From positions 186,001 through 250,000 of the forward strand of contig NZ_FQYI01000002.1 in NCBI RefSeq assembly GCF_900141665.1: a DNA stretch of 64,000 nt, given 5' to 3'. Origin of the DNA: Cruoricaptor ignavus (lineage in GTDB: Bacteria; Bacteroidota; Bacteroidia; Flavobacteriales; Weeksellaceae). A program made the position numbers and the translations under genes. Below the pieces are notes generated by a model, which saw only the letters and a list, made by a program, of their open reading frames with translations, was not told the origin of the DNA and did no database searches. Of this stretch, positions 43,146-52,163 are shown one piece after another; position 1 is the stretch's first letter, and each line of letters opens with the position of its first letter.

Positions 43146-46058
43146 TTATTTTTTCTTTTTTTTCTGAGGCTGCGGGCTCACTTCCTCCAGCTTTACATCG
43201 TCCTTTCTGCCGCCTCTCAGCAAATCGTAGGAAATTGCCGAGGAAATGAAAATAGACGAATAGGTACCGAAACCGATGCCCAGCAAAAGCGCAAACATAA
43301 AGCCACGCAAATTCTCTCCGCCGAAGATGAAAATCGCCAGGATTACAAGTAGCGTAGTCATCGATGTATTGAAGGTTCTGCCCAGCGTGCTGCTTATTGC
43401 ATTATCGAACAGGCCTTCCAAAGTTGTGGATTTTCTATCGCGCAAATATTCCCGAATTCTATCGAAAACAATCACCGTATCATTGATGGAATAACCGAGC
43501 ACGGTAAGGATTGCGGCGATGAAATCCTGATTGATCTCCATATTGAACGGCATCACATTTTTCAGCAATGAATAGGCACCGAGGATGATGATGGAGTCGT
43601 GCGCAAGGCCTGCAATAGCGCCAAGCGAGAACTGCCACTTATTAAACCTGAACAAGATGTAGATGAAAATTCCGCAAAGTGCAGCCAGCACGGCGAACAT
43701 TCCGCCTTTCTTAATATCGTCTGCAACGCTCGGTCCAACTTTCGAGGACGAAACAATGCCATAATTCACATTACCCGACGATCGGAAATTCTGCACCGTG
43801 GCATTCTGCGGAAGGAATGGTTTCAGCCCTTCGAAAAGCTTGGTTTCCACTTCCTGATCGGCCTTCAGAGAGGCATCATCAATTTTATAATCGGTGGTGA
43901 TTTTCAGCTGGTCTGCATTACCAAAAGTCTTGATATCCAGAGAGCTGCCCGTGTTATCTTCCGTCTTGAAGACTTTCTGCAAAGAAGCCTTCGCCTGCTG
44001 AGAACTTACCGGATTTTCAAACCTTACCACGAAACTTCTGCCGCCCTTGAAATCAATGCCGTACTTGAAGCCTTGCGTGAAAATCGAAATCAAGCTTCCC
44101 ACCATCAAAATCGCCGAGATGATGTAGAAAACTTTTCTTCTCCGAATGAAATCGAACCATACATTCCGGAAGAGATTCTTGGTAGGCTTCGTCCAAACGG
44201 TAATCGGCTTGCCTTTTTCCAGCCTTGTGAAAATCATCACCCTCGAAAGAAGTACGGATGTGAAGAAAGTCATTACCAGACCGATGATGAGCGTAACGGC
44301 AAAGCCCTGGATAGGCCCCGTGCCGAAGATGTAGAGAACGATGGCGGTAAGCACCGTGGTAAGCTGCCCATCGATAATCGCGGAGAGCGCGTGGCGGAAA
44401 CCATCTTCATAGGCCTGCCTGATGGGCTTGCCGGCGAAGAGTTCTTCGCGCGTTCTTTCGTAGATAATCACATTGGCATCAATGGCCATACCCATCGTAA
44501 GCACGATACCTGCAATGCCGGGCAGCGTAAGCGTGGCATCCAGGGAGTCCATTATCCCAAAAATGAAGAACAGGTTGAAAATCATTGAGATTACGGCGTA
44601 GATACCTGCACCGCCGTAGTAGAAAATCATATAGGCGATGATGATGGCAAAGGCAACAAGGAATGAGATGATACCGGCACGGATGGATTCCTTACCAAGA
44701 GACGGCCCTACCACATCTGCCTGCACAATTTTCGCGCTTGCCGGCAATTTCCCTGCTGCCAATACATCCACTAAGTCCTTGGCTTCTTCCTGCGTGAAGT
44801 TTCCGGAAATTTGCGTTCTGCCGTTTAGGATGGCGTTCACCACAATTGGCGCGGTGTACACCCTGTCGTCCAAGGTTACCGCCACAGGCTTGCCCACATT
44901 TTTCTCGGTAAGCGTTTTCCATTCCTTCGCGCCTTTGCTGTCCATCTGCATATCCACCACTACCCTGCCAAGCTCGTCGTAGTTTATGCGGGAAGATTCC
45001 ACCGCACCATCCACCGGAGCTTTCTGAGCGATATTGCCTCGGATGGCATATAGCACCAGGTTATCCGGGTCGCCGCTTTCCGGCTTGTAGCCCCACATAA
45101 ACTGGGTGTACTTCATATTGGCCGGCCTAGCGTTTTTCGCAAATTCGCTGCGCAATATGTTGTTGATAGCCGCCGTGTCAGAAAGTTTCACATTGGCAAC
45201 GCCATTGGAACGCAGCGTGTTCAGCTGCATCATATTAATAAGGTTGGAGTTCTTGGCAACGCCGATGGAATCGCCTTTCGTGCTGATGATGGCATTCAGG
45301 GTTTCGAAATAAGGATAAACTTCCTCCAGCTGCTGCACTTCCCAGAATTGAAGCTTCGCCGAAGTCTGCAGCATTTGCTTTACCCTGTCGATATCCTTAA
45401 TGCCGGGCATTTCCACGGAAATCCTTCCTGTGCCTGGCACACGCTGAACATTCGGCTGCGTAACGCCCATTTTGTCAATCCTAGTACGGATGACTTCGTA
45501 GGCTGCACCGGTGGCCTGCTCTATTTTGCGGCGCACGATTTCCTTTACCTCAGCGTCCGTTGTGTTGTATTTTATCTCGGAAAAATTGACATTGCCGAAA
45601 ACTTCAGGGTCGGCAAGTTTCATATCCAGACCTTCCTGCCTGTTCATTTTGTCGAACTCGTCGAAGAAGATTTCGATGTATGCCCTGCCGGAATTTCCCG
45701 CGATTTTATCGGTTCTGTTCAGCACCTCCTGCAGCATTCCGTTGGTGGAATTGTTGGTAAGGTTGTTCACCAGATCCCGCTGGTTGATTTCCAGCAAAAC
45801 ATTGATGCCGCCCTTCAAATCCAGGCCTAGCTTCATTTCGCGCTCTTTCGCCCTGGTGTAATATAGCTTCGTGAAGCCCAGGTTCAGCGTGTCTTTCTTC
45901 AGCCGTTCGATTTCCTCTTGATACTTCTGCGGATCGCCGTAAGAGATGGCCTCTGCCTGCCGCTCAACTTTCGAGCTGTACCAGGTGGGAAGCAGTTCAT
46001 TGATACAAATCAGCGCCAGTACGATAGCGACGATTTTCACCAGCCCTTTTCCTTGCAT
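43146..46058 (-). CDS. secDF: Protein translocase SecDF fusion
   Basis: A 970-residue inner-membrane protein joining SecD and SecF, which uses the proton gradient to help pull secreted proteins out of the Sec channel. The SecD half has one N-terminal helix, a large periplasmic part (KLGLDLKGGINVLLEI near 78; GTGRISVEMPGIKD near 200) and five helices with LTLPGIAGIVLTMGMAIDANVIIYER split near 545-570. The SecF half begins about residue 650 (GIDFKGGRSFVVRF) and ends with GYSINDTVIVFDRIRE and a basic tail PQPQKKKKK. Fusion is usual in Bacteroidota. A TATCTTTG box lies 28 nt upstream. Confidence 0.97.
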   Translation of the reverse strand: MQGKGLVKIVAIVLALICINELLPTWYSSKVERQAEAISYGDPQKYQEEIERLKKDTLNLGFTKLYYTRAKEREMKLGLDLKGGINVLLEINQRDLVNNLTNNSTNGMLQEVLNRTDKIAGNSGRAYIEIFFDEFDKMNRQEGLDMKLADPEVFGNVNFSEIKYNTTDAEVKEIVRRKIEQATGAAYEVIRTRIDKMGVTQPNVQRVPGTGRISVEMPGIKDIDRVKQMLQTSAKLQFWEVQQLEEVYPYFETLNAIISTKGDSIGVAKNSNLINMMQLNTLRSNGVANVKLSDTAAINNILRSEFAKNARPANMKYTQFMWGYKPESGDPDNLVLYAIRGNIAQKAPVDGAVESSRINYDELGRVVVDMQMDSKGAKEWKTLTEKNVGKPVAVTLDDRVYTAPIVVNAILNGRTQISGNFTQEEAKDLVDVLAAGKLPASAKIVQADVVGPSLGKESIRAGIISFLVAFAIIIAYMIFYYGGAGIYAVISMIFNLFFIFGIMDSLDATLTLPGIAGIVLTMGMAIDANVIIYERTREELFAGKPIRQAYEDGFRHALSAIIDGQLTTVLTAIVLYIFGTGPIQGFAVTLIIGLVMTFFTSVLLSRVMIFTRLEKGKPITVWTKPTKNLFRNVWFDFIRRRKVFYIISAILMVGSLISIFTQGFKYGIDFKGGRSFVVRFENPVSSQQAKASLQKVFKTEDNTGSSLDIKTFGNADQLKITTDYKIDDASLKADQEVETKLFEGLKPFLPQNATVQNFRSSGNVNYGIVSSSKVGPSVADDIKKGGMFAVLAALCGIFIYILFRFNKWQFSLGAIAGLAHDSIIILGAYSLLKNVMPFNMEINQDFIAAILTVLGYSINDTVIVFDRIREYLRDRKSTTLEGLFDNAISSTLGRTFNTSMTTLLVILAIFIFGGENLRGFMFALLLGIGFGTYSSIFISSAISYDLLRGGRKDDVKLEEVSPQPQKKKKK

Positions 46059-46086
46059 TGTAAAAAAGCATTAAAAATTTAGTCGG

Positions 46087-46094
46087 CAAAGATA
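46087..46094 (-). promoter_or_regulatory. -7 box of secDF
   Basis: TATCTTTG on the minus strand, 28 nt before the ATG at 46058. Confidence 0.55.
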
Positions 46095-46100
46095 ACGAAA

Positions 46101-46262
46101 AAGAGCCAAGACACAAGATACAAGAATCAGGATTTGGGAATTTAAAATTTGGTAATTTGTTAATGTAGGGTCGGCTGGCTGTTAAATATCGTCACTTAAA
46201 AACCTTAACCTAAGCCTCCTTCTGCCTTCTTACTTTTTACTTTTTACTTTTACTTGGCTCTT
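46101..46262. repeat. Intergenic island with 10-bp terminal inverted repeats
   Basis: AAGAGCCAAG (46101-46110) and CTTGGCTCTT (46253-46262) are exact inverted repeats bounding 162 bp. Inside are repeated words (ACACAAGATACAAGAATCAGG on one side, split here; TTACTTTTTACTTTTTACTT on the other) and no ORF. It abuts the 3' end of hemN and resembles the island at 57.1 kb. Confidence 0.6.
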
Positions 46263-46265
46263 CGC

Positions 46266-47639
46266 TTACACCGTCATCGAAAAAATCCGTGTTTCCGGCT
46301 TGTTGCGTAGCATTCGCAAATCGAAGGTCATCGCTACATTCCTTGTGAATGCCCTGCCCTTCTCGGTGATTTTCAATTGATTATCATAAATTTCCACAAG
46401 GCCATCGGCTTCCATTTCGCGAAGCTGCTGCAGCGAAGCTTCCAGTTCAGGGAAGGCCGTCTGAATATCCCACGAAGTTTCCAGCCTGCACATCAGGTTG
46501 AGAATGTGCTGCCGTATTACCAAGTCTTCTTCATTTAAAATATGGCCCTTCACCACGGGAATCTCGCCGTTTGCCACAAGTTTTTGGTACTCCTCCACCG
46601 ATTTTTCATTTTGCGCAAAAGCATACCAGGAATCCGAAATTGATGATGCGCCCAGGCCAATCATCAGCTGCGTTTTGCTGGAAGAGTAGCCCATAAAGTT
46701 CCGGTGTATCTTCCCGCTAATCAGGCTTTTATATAGCTCGTCGGTTTCCAGCGAGAAATGGTCCATCCCAACTTCTTTATAGCCTAAATCCTCCAAAAGT
46801 TTTTTGCCGTTTTCATAAAGCCTGCGCTTTTCTTCGCCGGAAGGAAGGTCGTTTTCATCGAAGCCGCGCTGCCCGTTGCCCTTTATCCAGGGAACATGGG
46901 CGTAAGAGTAGAAGGCAATTCTGTCCGGCTTCAGCTGCATCGTTTTGCGGATGGTGCTCTCGGTTTTTTCCCAATCCTGATGCGGCAACCCGAAAACCAA
47001 ATCGTGCGAAATGCTGCTGTAGCCTATTTCCCGTGCAACTTCCGTCACATATTTTACATTTTCAAAAGGCTGAACGCGGTTGATGGCTTTCTGCACTTTC
47101 AAATCATAATCCTGCACGCCAAAACTGCATCTTCGGAAGCCCAAATCGTACAGCGTTTGCAGATGTTCCTTAGTCGTATTATTCGGATGGCCTTCGAAGG
47201 AAAACTCGTGTTCATCGGGAATTTCAGCGGTGGAAAAGATGCCTTCCAGCAAAATTTTCAGATTTTCCGGCGAGAAGAAAGTTGGCGTTCCGCCGCCTAA
47301 ATGCAGTTCGCGGATTACCGGCTTTTCAGTGTTTCCGTTTTGCTTAAACAAATCCAGGTAAAGCTGCCATTCCTGCAAAACCGCCTGAATGTAAGGGTTT
47401 TCCACGCTGTGCTTTTTCGTGATGCGCTTATGACAGGCGCAGAATGTGCACAGCGATTCGCAGAATGGCAGGTGTATGTAGATGGAAATGCCTTCGGTGG
47501 AATTGCTTTCGCTGAAGGACTTCACCACGGATTTTTTCCACAAATTGGGCGAGAAGCTATGCAAGTCCCAAAACGGAACGGTGGGATAGGATGTGTATCG
47601 TGGGCCTGGAATGTTGTACTTATCAATCAGCGAAATCAT
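46266..47639 (-). CDS. hemN: Oxygen-independent coproporphyrinogen III dehydrogenase
   Basis: A 457-residue radical SAM enzyme that decarboxylates coproporphyrinogen III to protoporphyrinogen IX without oxygen. The cluster motif is CESLCTFCAC (Cx3Cx2CxC), the HemN arrangement rather than the HemW one. Other signs: YTSYPTVPFW at the start, LGGGTPTFFS, GVQDYDLKVQKAINRVQPF, and DLVFGLPHQ. Full length matches HemN, not the shorter HemW (about 380). A perfect -7 box is 4 nt from the ATG, implying a leaderless mRNA; FNR-type control is possible but no site was identified. Confidence 0.95.
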   Translation of the reverse strand: MISLIDKYNIPGPRYTSYPTVPFWDLHSFSPNLWKKSVVKSFSESNSTEGISIYIHLPFCESLCTFCACHKRITKKHSVENPYIQAVLQEWQLYLDLFKQNGNTEKPVIRELHLGGGTPTFFSPENLKILLEGIFSTAEIPDEHEFSFEGHPNNTTKEHLQTLYDLGFRRCSFGVQDYDLKVQKAINRVQPFENVKYVTEVAREIGYSSISHDLVFGLPHQDWEKTESTIRKTMQLKPDRIAFYSYAHVPWIKGNGQRGFDENDLPSGEEKRRLYENGKKLLEDLGYKEVGMDHFSLETDELYKSLISGKIHRNFMGYSSSKTQLMIGLGASSISDSWYAFAQNEKSVEEYQKLVANGEIPVVKGHILNEEDLVIRQHILNLMCRLETSWDIQTAFPELEASLQQLREMEADGLVEIYDNQLKITEKGRAFTRNVAMTFDLRMLRNKPETRIFSMTV

Positions 47640-47643
47640 TTTG

Positions 47644-47651
47644 CAAAAATA
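47644..47651 (-). promoter_or_regulatory. -7 box of hemN, 4 nt before ATG
   Basis: TATTTTTG on the minus strand, then CAAA, then the ATG at 47639. Confidence 0.7.
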
Positions 47652-47718
47652 GAGAAGATTTTAGAACCGAGAGGCAAGATGCAGGACACGAGATTCAAGA
47701 CCGAAGGCTGAAAAAAAA

Positions 47719-47747
47719 CTTTGTCAAAGCTGGGGACTTTGACAAAG
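47719..47747. repeat. REP-like perfect hairpin
   Basis: CTTTGTCAAAG (47719-47729) and CTTTGACAAAG (47737-47747) are exact 11-bp inverted repeats around CTGGGGA. Each arm is itself nearly palindromic. Similar hairpins recur in Flavobacteriia genomes as extragenic palindromes. An eight-A run precedes it, so on the minus strand it could also end transcription of the permease gene's neighbour. Confidence 0.75.
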
Positions 47748-47814
47748 CTTGAAAGGGTAGATATATGCGTTTCGCCAAAAGGTAAAAGTCAATCGCCAAA
47801 CGCCATCAGCCGAA

Positions 47815-49473
47815 CTAACCTTTGCCCTTCATAAAATAATAGCCGTAATAGAAAATGTGGAACACCGCTAAAACCGCCGCCAGGATGACAAGGCCGGTAT
47901 CATCCACATTTGGATTTTGGTGGTGGAAGAAGGTGAGGATGCCCAGCAGCAGCGTAAGCCCAAAGCCAGAGAGCGCTACGCCGCGGTAAGATTTCGCATC
48001 GGAAGCATTGCCGCTTTCAATCGCCAAAAATGAATTTTTTATGCCGCGGAACAAGTAGATATCCAGCCCTATCATCATCCAGGCTATCAGCCGAATCCAG
48101 GTGTCGAATGGCAGGAACGCCATCATCCCGAAACAAACGAGAATCCCAAGAATCGGAACCAGCGGCACCAATGGCGTTTTGAACGCTCTAGGTGCATTAG
48201 GCTGTGTTTTGCGCATTACCAAAACGCCGATGCATACGAGGATGAATGCAAACAGAGTTCCGATGGAAGTCATTTCGCCCACTACTCTTCCAGGAATGAA
48301 GGCGGCGAAAAGGCTTACTAGAATCATAAAAAAGAAATTGGATTTGAAAGGCGTGCGGAATTTCGGGTGAATTTCCGAGAAGGCTTTCGGAAGAAGCCCA
48401 TCCTTGCTCATCGAGTAGAAAACGCGGCTTTGCCCCATCAGCAAAACCAAAATTACCGATGCGTAGCCAAGCAGAATGGCGATGATGATGGTGTTGTTCA
48501 GCCAGGGATAGGCAGGAACAGGCCTTCCGTTCACGATATCACCCATATGATCAATGGCGATGGCTACAGGCGCTAAATGGTCGCTCGCATTGCCGCCCGC
48601 AAATTCGCTGTAATGCGCTACGCCTACCATCACATAGGCGAAAAGCACATATAGCACCGTGCAAATCAGCAGTGAGCCCATAATACCGATGGGCATTGCT
48701 TTTTTCGGGTTTTTCGTTTCCTGCGCTGCCGTGGAAACCGCATCAAAACCAACATAGGCGAAGAACACAATTGCCGCCGCACGGATGACACCGCTCCAAC
48801 CAAACTCGCCAAATTCTCCCGTGTTTTCGGGGATGAAAGGTGTCAGGTTTTCCGGCCTTACATATTTGAAACCAACGAAAATGAATATCAGCACTACGGC
48901 AACTTTCATTACAACGATAATTGCGTTCAGCCTGGAAGATTCCGAAGTGCCCTTTATCAAAACTAAGGACATTAAAATAACGATGAACACCGCCGGGAGA
49001 TTAACAATGCCGCCGTCGAAAGGCGTGGTCATCAGTTCTAGCGGCAGCGCAACGCCGTAGTTGCTGAAAAGTTTGACGAGATAGCCCGACCAGCTGGAAG
49101 CTACCGTAGCCGCAGCTACAGCATACTCCAGCACCAGATCCCAGCCGATAACCCACGCGATAAATTCGCCCAAAGTAGCGTAGGTATAGGTGTAGGCACT
49201 GCCTGCCACAGGAATCATCGAAGCAAATTCCGCATAGCAAAGCCCTGCGAAAGCGCAGCCAAGAGCCGCAATAATGAAGGAAATCATAATGCCTGGGCCT
49301 GCATTATTGGCAGCGGCCATCCCAGTAATCGAGAACAGACCGGCACCAATGATGGCGCCAATCCCCAGCGCGATAAGCCCGCCGGAAGAGAGCGTTCTTT
49401 TCAGGCCTTTTTCGCTTTCTGAGGCTTCATTCAAAAGTCTTTCAAGCGGTTTCGTTTTCCAAAGCTGCGACAT
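47815..49473 (-). CDS. APC family amino acid permease
   Basis: A 552-residue permease with 12-14 helices, of the cationic amino acid transporter (CAT) group: GLKRTLSSGGLIALGIGAIIG split near the N-terminus with the unwound GAIIGAGLF in helix 1, CYAEFASMIPVAGSAYTY, AAIVFFAYVGFDAVSTAAQE and NPKKAMPIGIMGSL. Substrate could be lysine, arginine or neutral amino acids. The ATG at 49473 is chosen; a GTG 21 nt earlier is in frame. Possible extra C-terminal helices (LALLGILTFFHHQ-like) are usual for CAT proteins. Confidence 0.92.
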   Translation of the reverse strand: MSQLWKTKPLERLLNEASESEKGLKRTLSSGGLIALGIGAIIGAGLFSITGMAAANNAGPGIMISFIIAALGCAFAGLCYAEFASMIPVAGSAYTYTYATLGEFIAWVIGWDLVLEYAVAAATVASSWSGYLVKLFSNYGVALPLELMTTPFDGGIVNLPAVFIVILMSLVLIKGTSESSRLNAIIVVMKVAVVLIFIFVGFKYVRPENLTPFIPENTGEFGEFGWSGVIRAAAIVFFAYVGFDAVSTAAQETKNPKKAMPIGIMGSLLICTVLYVLFAYVMVGVAHYSEFAGGNASDHLAPVAIAIDHMGDIVNGRPVPAYPWLNNTIIIAILLGYASVILVLLMGQSRVFYSMSKDGLLPKAFSEIHPKFRTPFKSNFFFMILVSLFAAFIPGRVVGEMTSIGTLFAFILVCIGVLVMRKTQPNAPRAFKTPLVPLVPILGILVCFGMMAFLPFDTWIRLIAWMMIGLDIYLFRGIKNSFLAIESGNASDAKSYRGVALSGFGLTLLLGILTFFHHQNPNVDDTGLVILAAVLAVFHIFYYGYYFMKGKG

Positions 49474-49579
49474 ATTTTCAATTTTTCTTTTCACGAAAAT
49501 AATATTTTTTCTGAAAGTTTAAGATTTTTTTAAGATTTCTGCTAAAATTACCCACTGCAGAACTTCGCCGCCTTATTTT

Positions 49580-49587
49580 TATTTTTG
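49580..49587 (+). promoter_or_regulatory. -7 box of pnuC, 4 nt before ATG
   Basis: TATTTTTG, then CACG, then the ATG at 49592. Confidence 0.7.
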
Positions 49588-49591
49588 CACG

Positions 49592-50272
49592 ATGAATTTC
49601 ATAGAGCTGCTTGCAGAGCCTTACAAAACCTACGAAAACTGGCAGATTGCGTTGGAAGTTATCGGCACGCTTTTCGGCATCGTCAGCGTTTTTTTCTCCA
49701 TCCGCAAAAACATCCTGTACTATCCCATCGGCATCGTTTCCACGAGCATTTATGTGGTGCTGCTCTACCGTTTCGGTTTGCTGGGCGATATGCTCATCAA
49801 TTTTTATTATACGGTGATGAGCATATACGGTTGGGTGCTTTGGTCAAGGCATACCACGGACAATTTCCACATCGAAGCAAGCCGCGCTACAAAACGGGAA
49901 TGGAAGATTTCGGCGATGCTTTTCTGCGCAAGTTTCCTATTGGTTCTATTGGTTTATTATTTCAAACCGGCTATCGACAATGGCTTTTCGATGAAGAGTA
50001 TCGATTTGGGAATCAACCACTTAGACTGGGCAAACTGGATGGATATGTTCACCACTTCCCTTTTCTTGATCGCGATGTGGCTGCAGGCAAAACGGCGGAT
50101 TGAATGCTGGATTCTCTGGACAATTGGCAACATCATCTGCATTCCGATGATGATTTACAAAGGCTTGGTGATTTCATCCTTCCAATATTTCGTGTTTTCG
50201 ATAATGGCTTTCGCCGGCTGGAAAGAATGGCAGAAAACATTGAGACCGAGGGAAAATGTTCCAATCCCTTAA
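49592..50272 (+). CDS. pnuC: Nicotinamide riboside/mononucleotide transporter
   Basis: A 226-residue membrane facilitator with seven helices that brings in nicotinamide riboside for NAD salvage. Family features: the N-terminal IELLAEPYKTYENWQ, YPIGIVSTSIYVVLLYRFGLLGDM split across helices 2-3, FYYTVMSIYGWVLW with the substrate-binding tryptophan, and IECWILWTIGNIICIPMMIYK near 170-190. No kinase gene (nadR or nrk) is adjacent. A leaderless transcript is predicted. The TAA stop is shared with the -7 box of dapF. Confidence 0.95.
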   Translation: MNFIELLAEPYKTYENWQIALEVIGTLFGIVSVFFSIRKNILYYPIGIVSTSIYVVLLYRFGLLGDMLINFYYTVMSIYGWVLWSRHTTDNFHIEASRATKREWKISAMLFCASFLLVLLVYYFKPAIDNGFSMKSIDLGINHLDWANWMDMFTTSLFLIAMWLQAKRRIECWILWTIGNIICIPMMIYKGLVISSFQYFVFSIMAFAGWKEWQKTLRPRENVPIP

Positions 50273-50277
50273 TTTTG
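50270..50277 (+). promoter_or_regulatory. -7 box of dapF, built on the pnuC stop codon
   Basis: TAATTTTG starts with the TAA stop of pnuC (50270-50272) and ends 5 nt before the dapF ATG at 50283. Confidence 0.65.
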
Positions 50278-50282
50278 CAATT

Positions 50283-51056
50283 ATGAACTTCTACAAATTC
50301 CAGGGCACAGGAAATGATTTCGTGATGATTGACAACCGAAATAAAACTTTTCCCATTGATAATCAATTGATTAAGAAGCTATGCGACCGCAGATTTGGAG
50401 TTGGTGGGGATGGATTAATATTGCTGGAAAATGCGGAAGAAGCCGATTTTAAAATGGTGTATTTTAATTCGGACGGCAATGAATCTACAATGTGTGGAAA
50501 TGGCGGAAGATGCATTGTGGCATTCGCAAAATTTCTGAATATTTTTGAAGATTATTGTAAATTCATAGCAATAGACGGCCTGCACGAAGCGGAAATCAGT
50601 GGAAATAATGTAAAACTAAAAATGAGCGATGTAGATGAAATTACCGAAAATAACGGCAATTTCGTTTTGGATACAGGCTCACCGCATTTTGTGAAATTTG
50701 TGGAAAATCTACACGAGTATCCTGTTTACGAAAAAGGCAAAGAAATCCGTAATTCATTGACATTTCGTGAAAATGGAATCAATGTTAATTTTGTGGAAAT
50801 TCTCGATAAAAATTCTATTTTCGTAAGAACTTATGAGCGTGGTGTGGAAGACGAAACTTTAAGCTGTGGTACCGGTGCTACGGCTTCTGCACTGGCTTTT
50901 ATCAAAGATAAAAATTTATCGGAAGTAAATGTAAATGTTCTTGGCGGAAATCTAAAAATTTATGCTAAGAAAAATCATAACTCATTCAAAAACATTTGGT
51001 TAGAAGGCCTGGCAACACAGGTTTTTTTTGGCACTATTGATTTAAACAATTTTTAA
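50283..51056 (+). CDS. dapF: Diaminopimelate epimerase
   Basis: A 257-residue PLP-independent racemase that turns LL- into meso-diaminopimelate for lysine and peptidoglycan. The catalytic cysteine pair is in STMCGNGGRC (near residue 72) and LSCGTGATASA (near 205). The N-terminus FYKFQGTGNDFVMIDNR is typical. The ATG at 50283 is supported by homology and by the promoter box that the longer reading would cover. mltG follows after 3 nt. This gene is more AT-rich than pnuC and its other neighbours. Confidence 0.96.
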   Translation: MNFYKFQGTGNDFVMIDNRNKTFPIDNQLIKKLCDRRFGVGGDGLILLENAEEADFKMVYFNSDGNESTMCGNGGRCIVAFAKFLNIFEDYCKFIAIDGLHEAEISGNNVKLKMSDVDEITENNGNFVLDTGSPHFVKFVENLHEYPVYEKGKEIRNSLTFRENGINVNFVEILDKNSIFVRTYERGVEDETLSCGTGATASALAFIKDKNLSEVNVNVLGGNLKIYAKKNHNSFKNIWLEGLATQVFFGTIDLNNF

Positions 51057-51059
51057 AAA

Positions 51060-52103
51060 ATGAAAACAAACGCATCTAAAATAATCATCCCAATCATTTT
51101 ATTTGTGCTGATTCTCGGCGGATTCTTTGGCTACAAGTATTACAAAAATAATTACGCTAACAATGTGGCAAAGGAAGGAATTTTGCTCATTCCGAAAAAT
51201 GCGGATTTTTCAACAATTAAGGATTCTATTTCACAATTTTTAATTGAGCCAAACTCTTTTGAGAAAATGGCGAAAGCTGAAAATCTTGACAAATATTTTC
51301 ACACTGGGCGCTACGAAATTAAGGCTGGAAAAACAAACAAGGAAATTGTGCAAATGATAAAACTTGGCGAGCAAAGTCCGCTGAATTTCCGCATCGGCGA
51401 TTTTTACAATGTGTATCATCTTGCCGGCAGGGTGAGCCGGAAAACGGAGATGGATTCGCTGCAATTCTGCAACGGCCTCGATAAAATTGCGGCGGAGAAA
51501 GGCCTTCGCAACGCCGAAGACTTGAAAAAATATTTTTTTATCGATACTTATCAATTTTTCTGGACGGTAACGCCGGAGGAATTTTTCAAAAAATTCGAAG
51601 ACCAGTACAATGCCTTTTGGAATGCGGAACGCACTGAAAAAGAACGACTTAGCAGACTTACGAGAGATGAAATTTATGCATTGGCATCCATCGTCTACAA
51701 GGAATCCGGCGGAATGCCCGACGAAATGAGGACGATTGCAGGCCTGTACCTGAACCGCTACCGAAAAGGGATGAAGCTGCAAAGCGACCCAACCGTAATT
51801 TACACCGTTCTGCTTTCGGAGGATTTCAGAAAGCCTGCGCTGAAACGCGTTCTGTACCGGCATTTGGCGATGCCTTCGCCGTATAACACCTATGCCAATG
51901 CAGGAATTCCACCGGGACCGATTTGTGTGGTGGATAAAAATTCTGTGGATGCCGTGCTGAATCCTGAGCAGCACAATTATATATTCATGGCGGCAGACCC
52001 CAACCGAAGAGGCTACCACAATTTCACGGCAAGCGGTGCAGAGCACTTGAAAAATGCGAAGGTATATCAGGAATGGATTTCAATACAGCAAAGACAAAAG
52101 TAA
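51060..52103 (+). CDS. mltG: Endolytic murein transglycosylase
   Basis: A 347-residue inner-membrane protein. One N-terminal helix (IIPIILFVLILGGFFGYKYY), a LysM-like part (residues 40-110) and the YceG domain. The catalytic glutamate is in IVYKESGGMPDEM near 225, with AGLYLNRYRKGMKLQSDPTV and PSPYNTYANAGIPPGPI after it. MltG cuts growing glycan strands and is thought to set their length. Coupling to dapF by 3 nt links precursor synthesis and wall processing. Confidence 0.95.
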   Translation: MKTNASKIIIPIILFVLILGGFFGYKYYKNNYANNVAKEGILLIPKNADFSTIKDSISQFLIEPNSFEKMAKAENLDKYFHTGRYEIKAGKTNKEIVQMIKLGEQSPLNFRIGDFYNVYHLAGRVSRKTEMDSLQFCNGLDKIAAEKGLRNAEDLKKYFFIDTYQFFWTVTPEEFFKKFEDQYNAFWNAERTEKERLSRLTRDEIYALASIVYKESGGMPDEMRTIAGLYLNRYRKGMKLQSDPTVIYTVLLSEDFRKPALKRVLYRHLAMPSPYNTYANAGIPPGPICVVDKNSVDAVLNPEQHNYIFMAADPNRRGYHNFTASGAEHLKNAKVYQEWISIQQRQK

Positions 52104-52163
52104 ATTTTCCAGGGAGCGCCGTTTGCCATATTGCAAAAATCTTTTCCGATTGAATGCGACTTG

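Noticed and set aside
46101-46262. Complete insertion sequence
   Set aside because: The island is 162 bp with no transposase frame; at most it is a miniature repeat.
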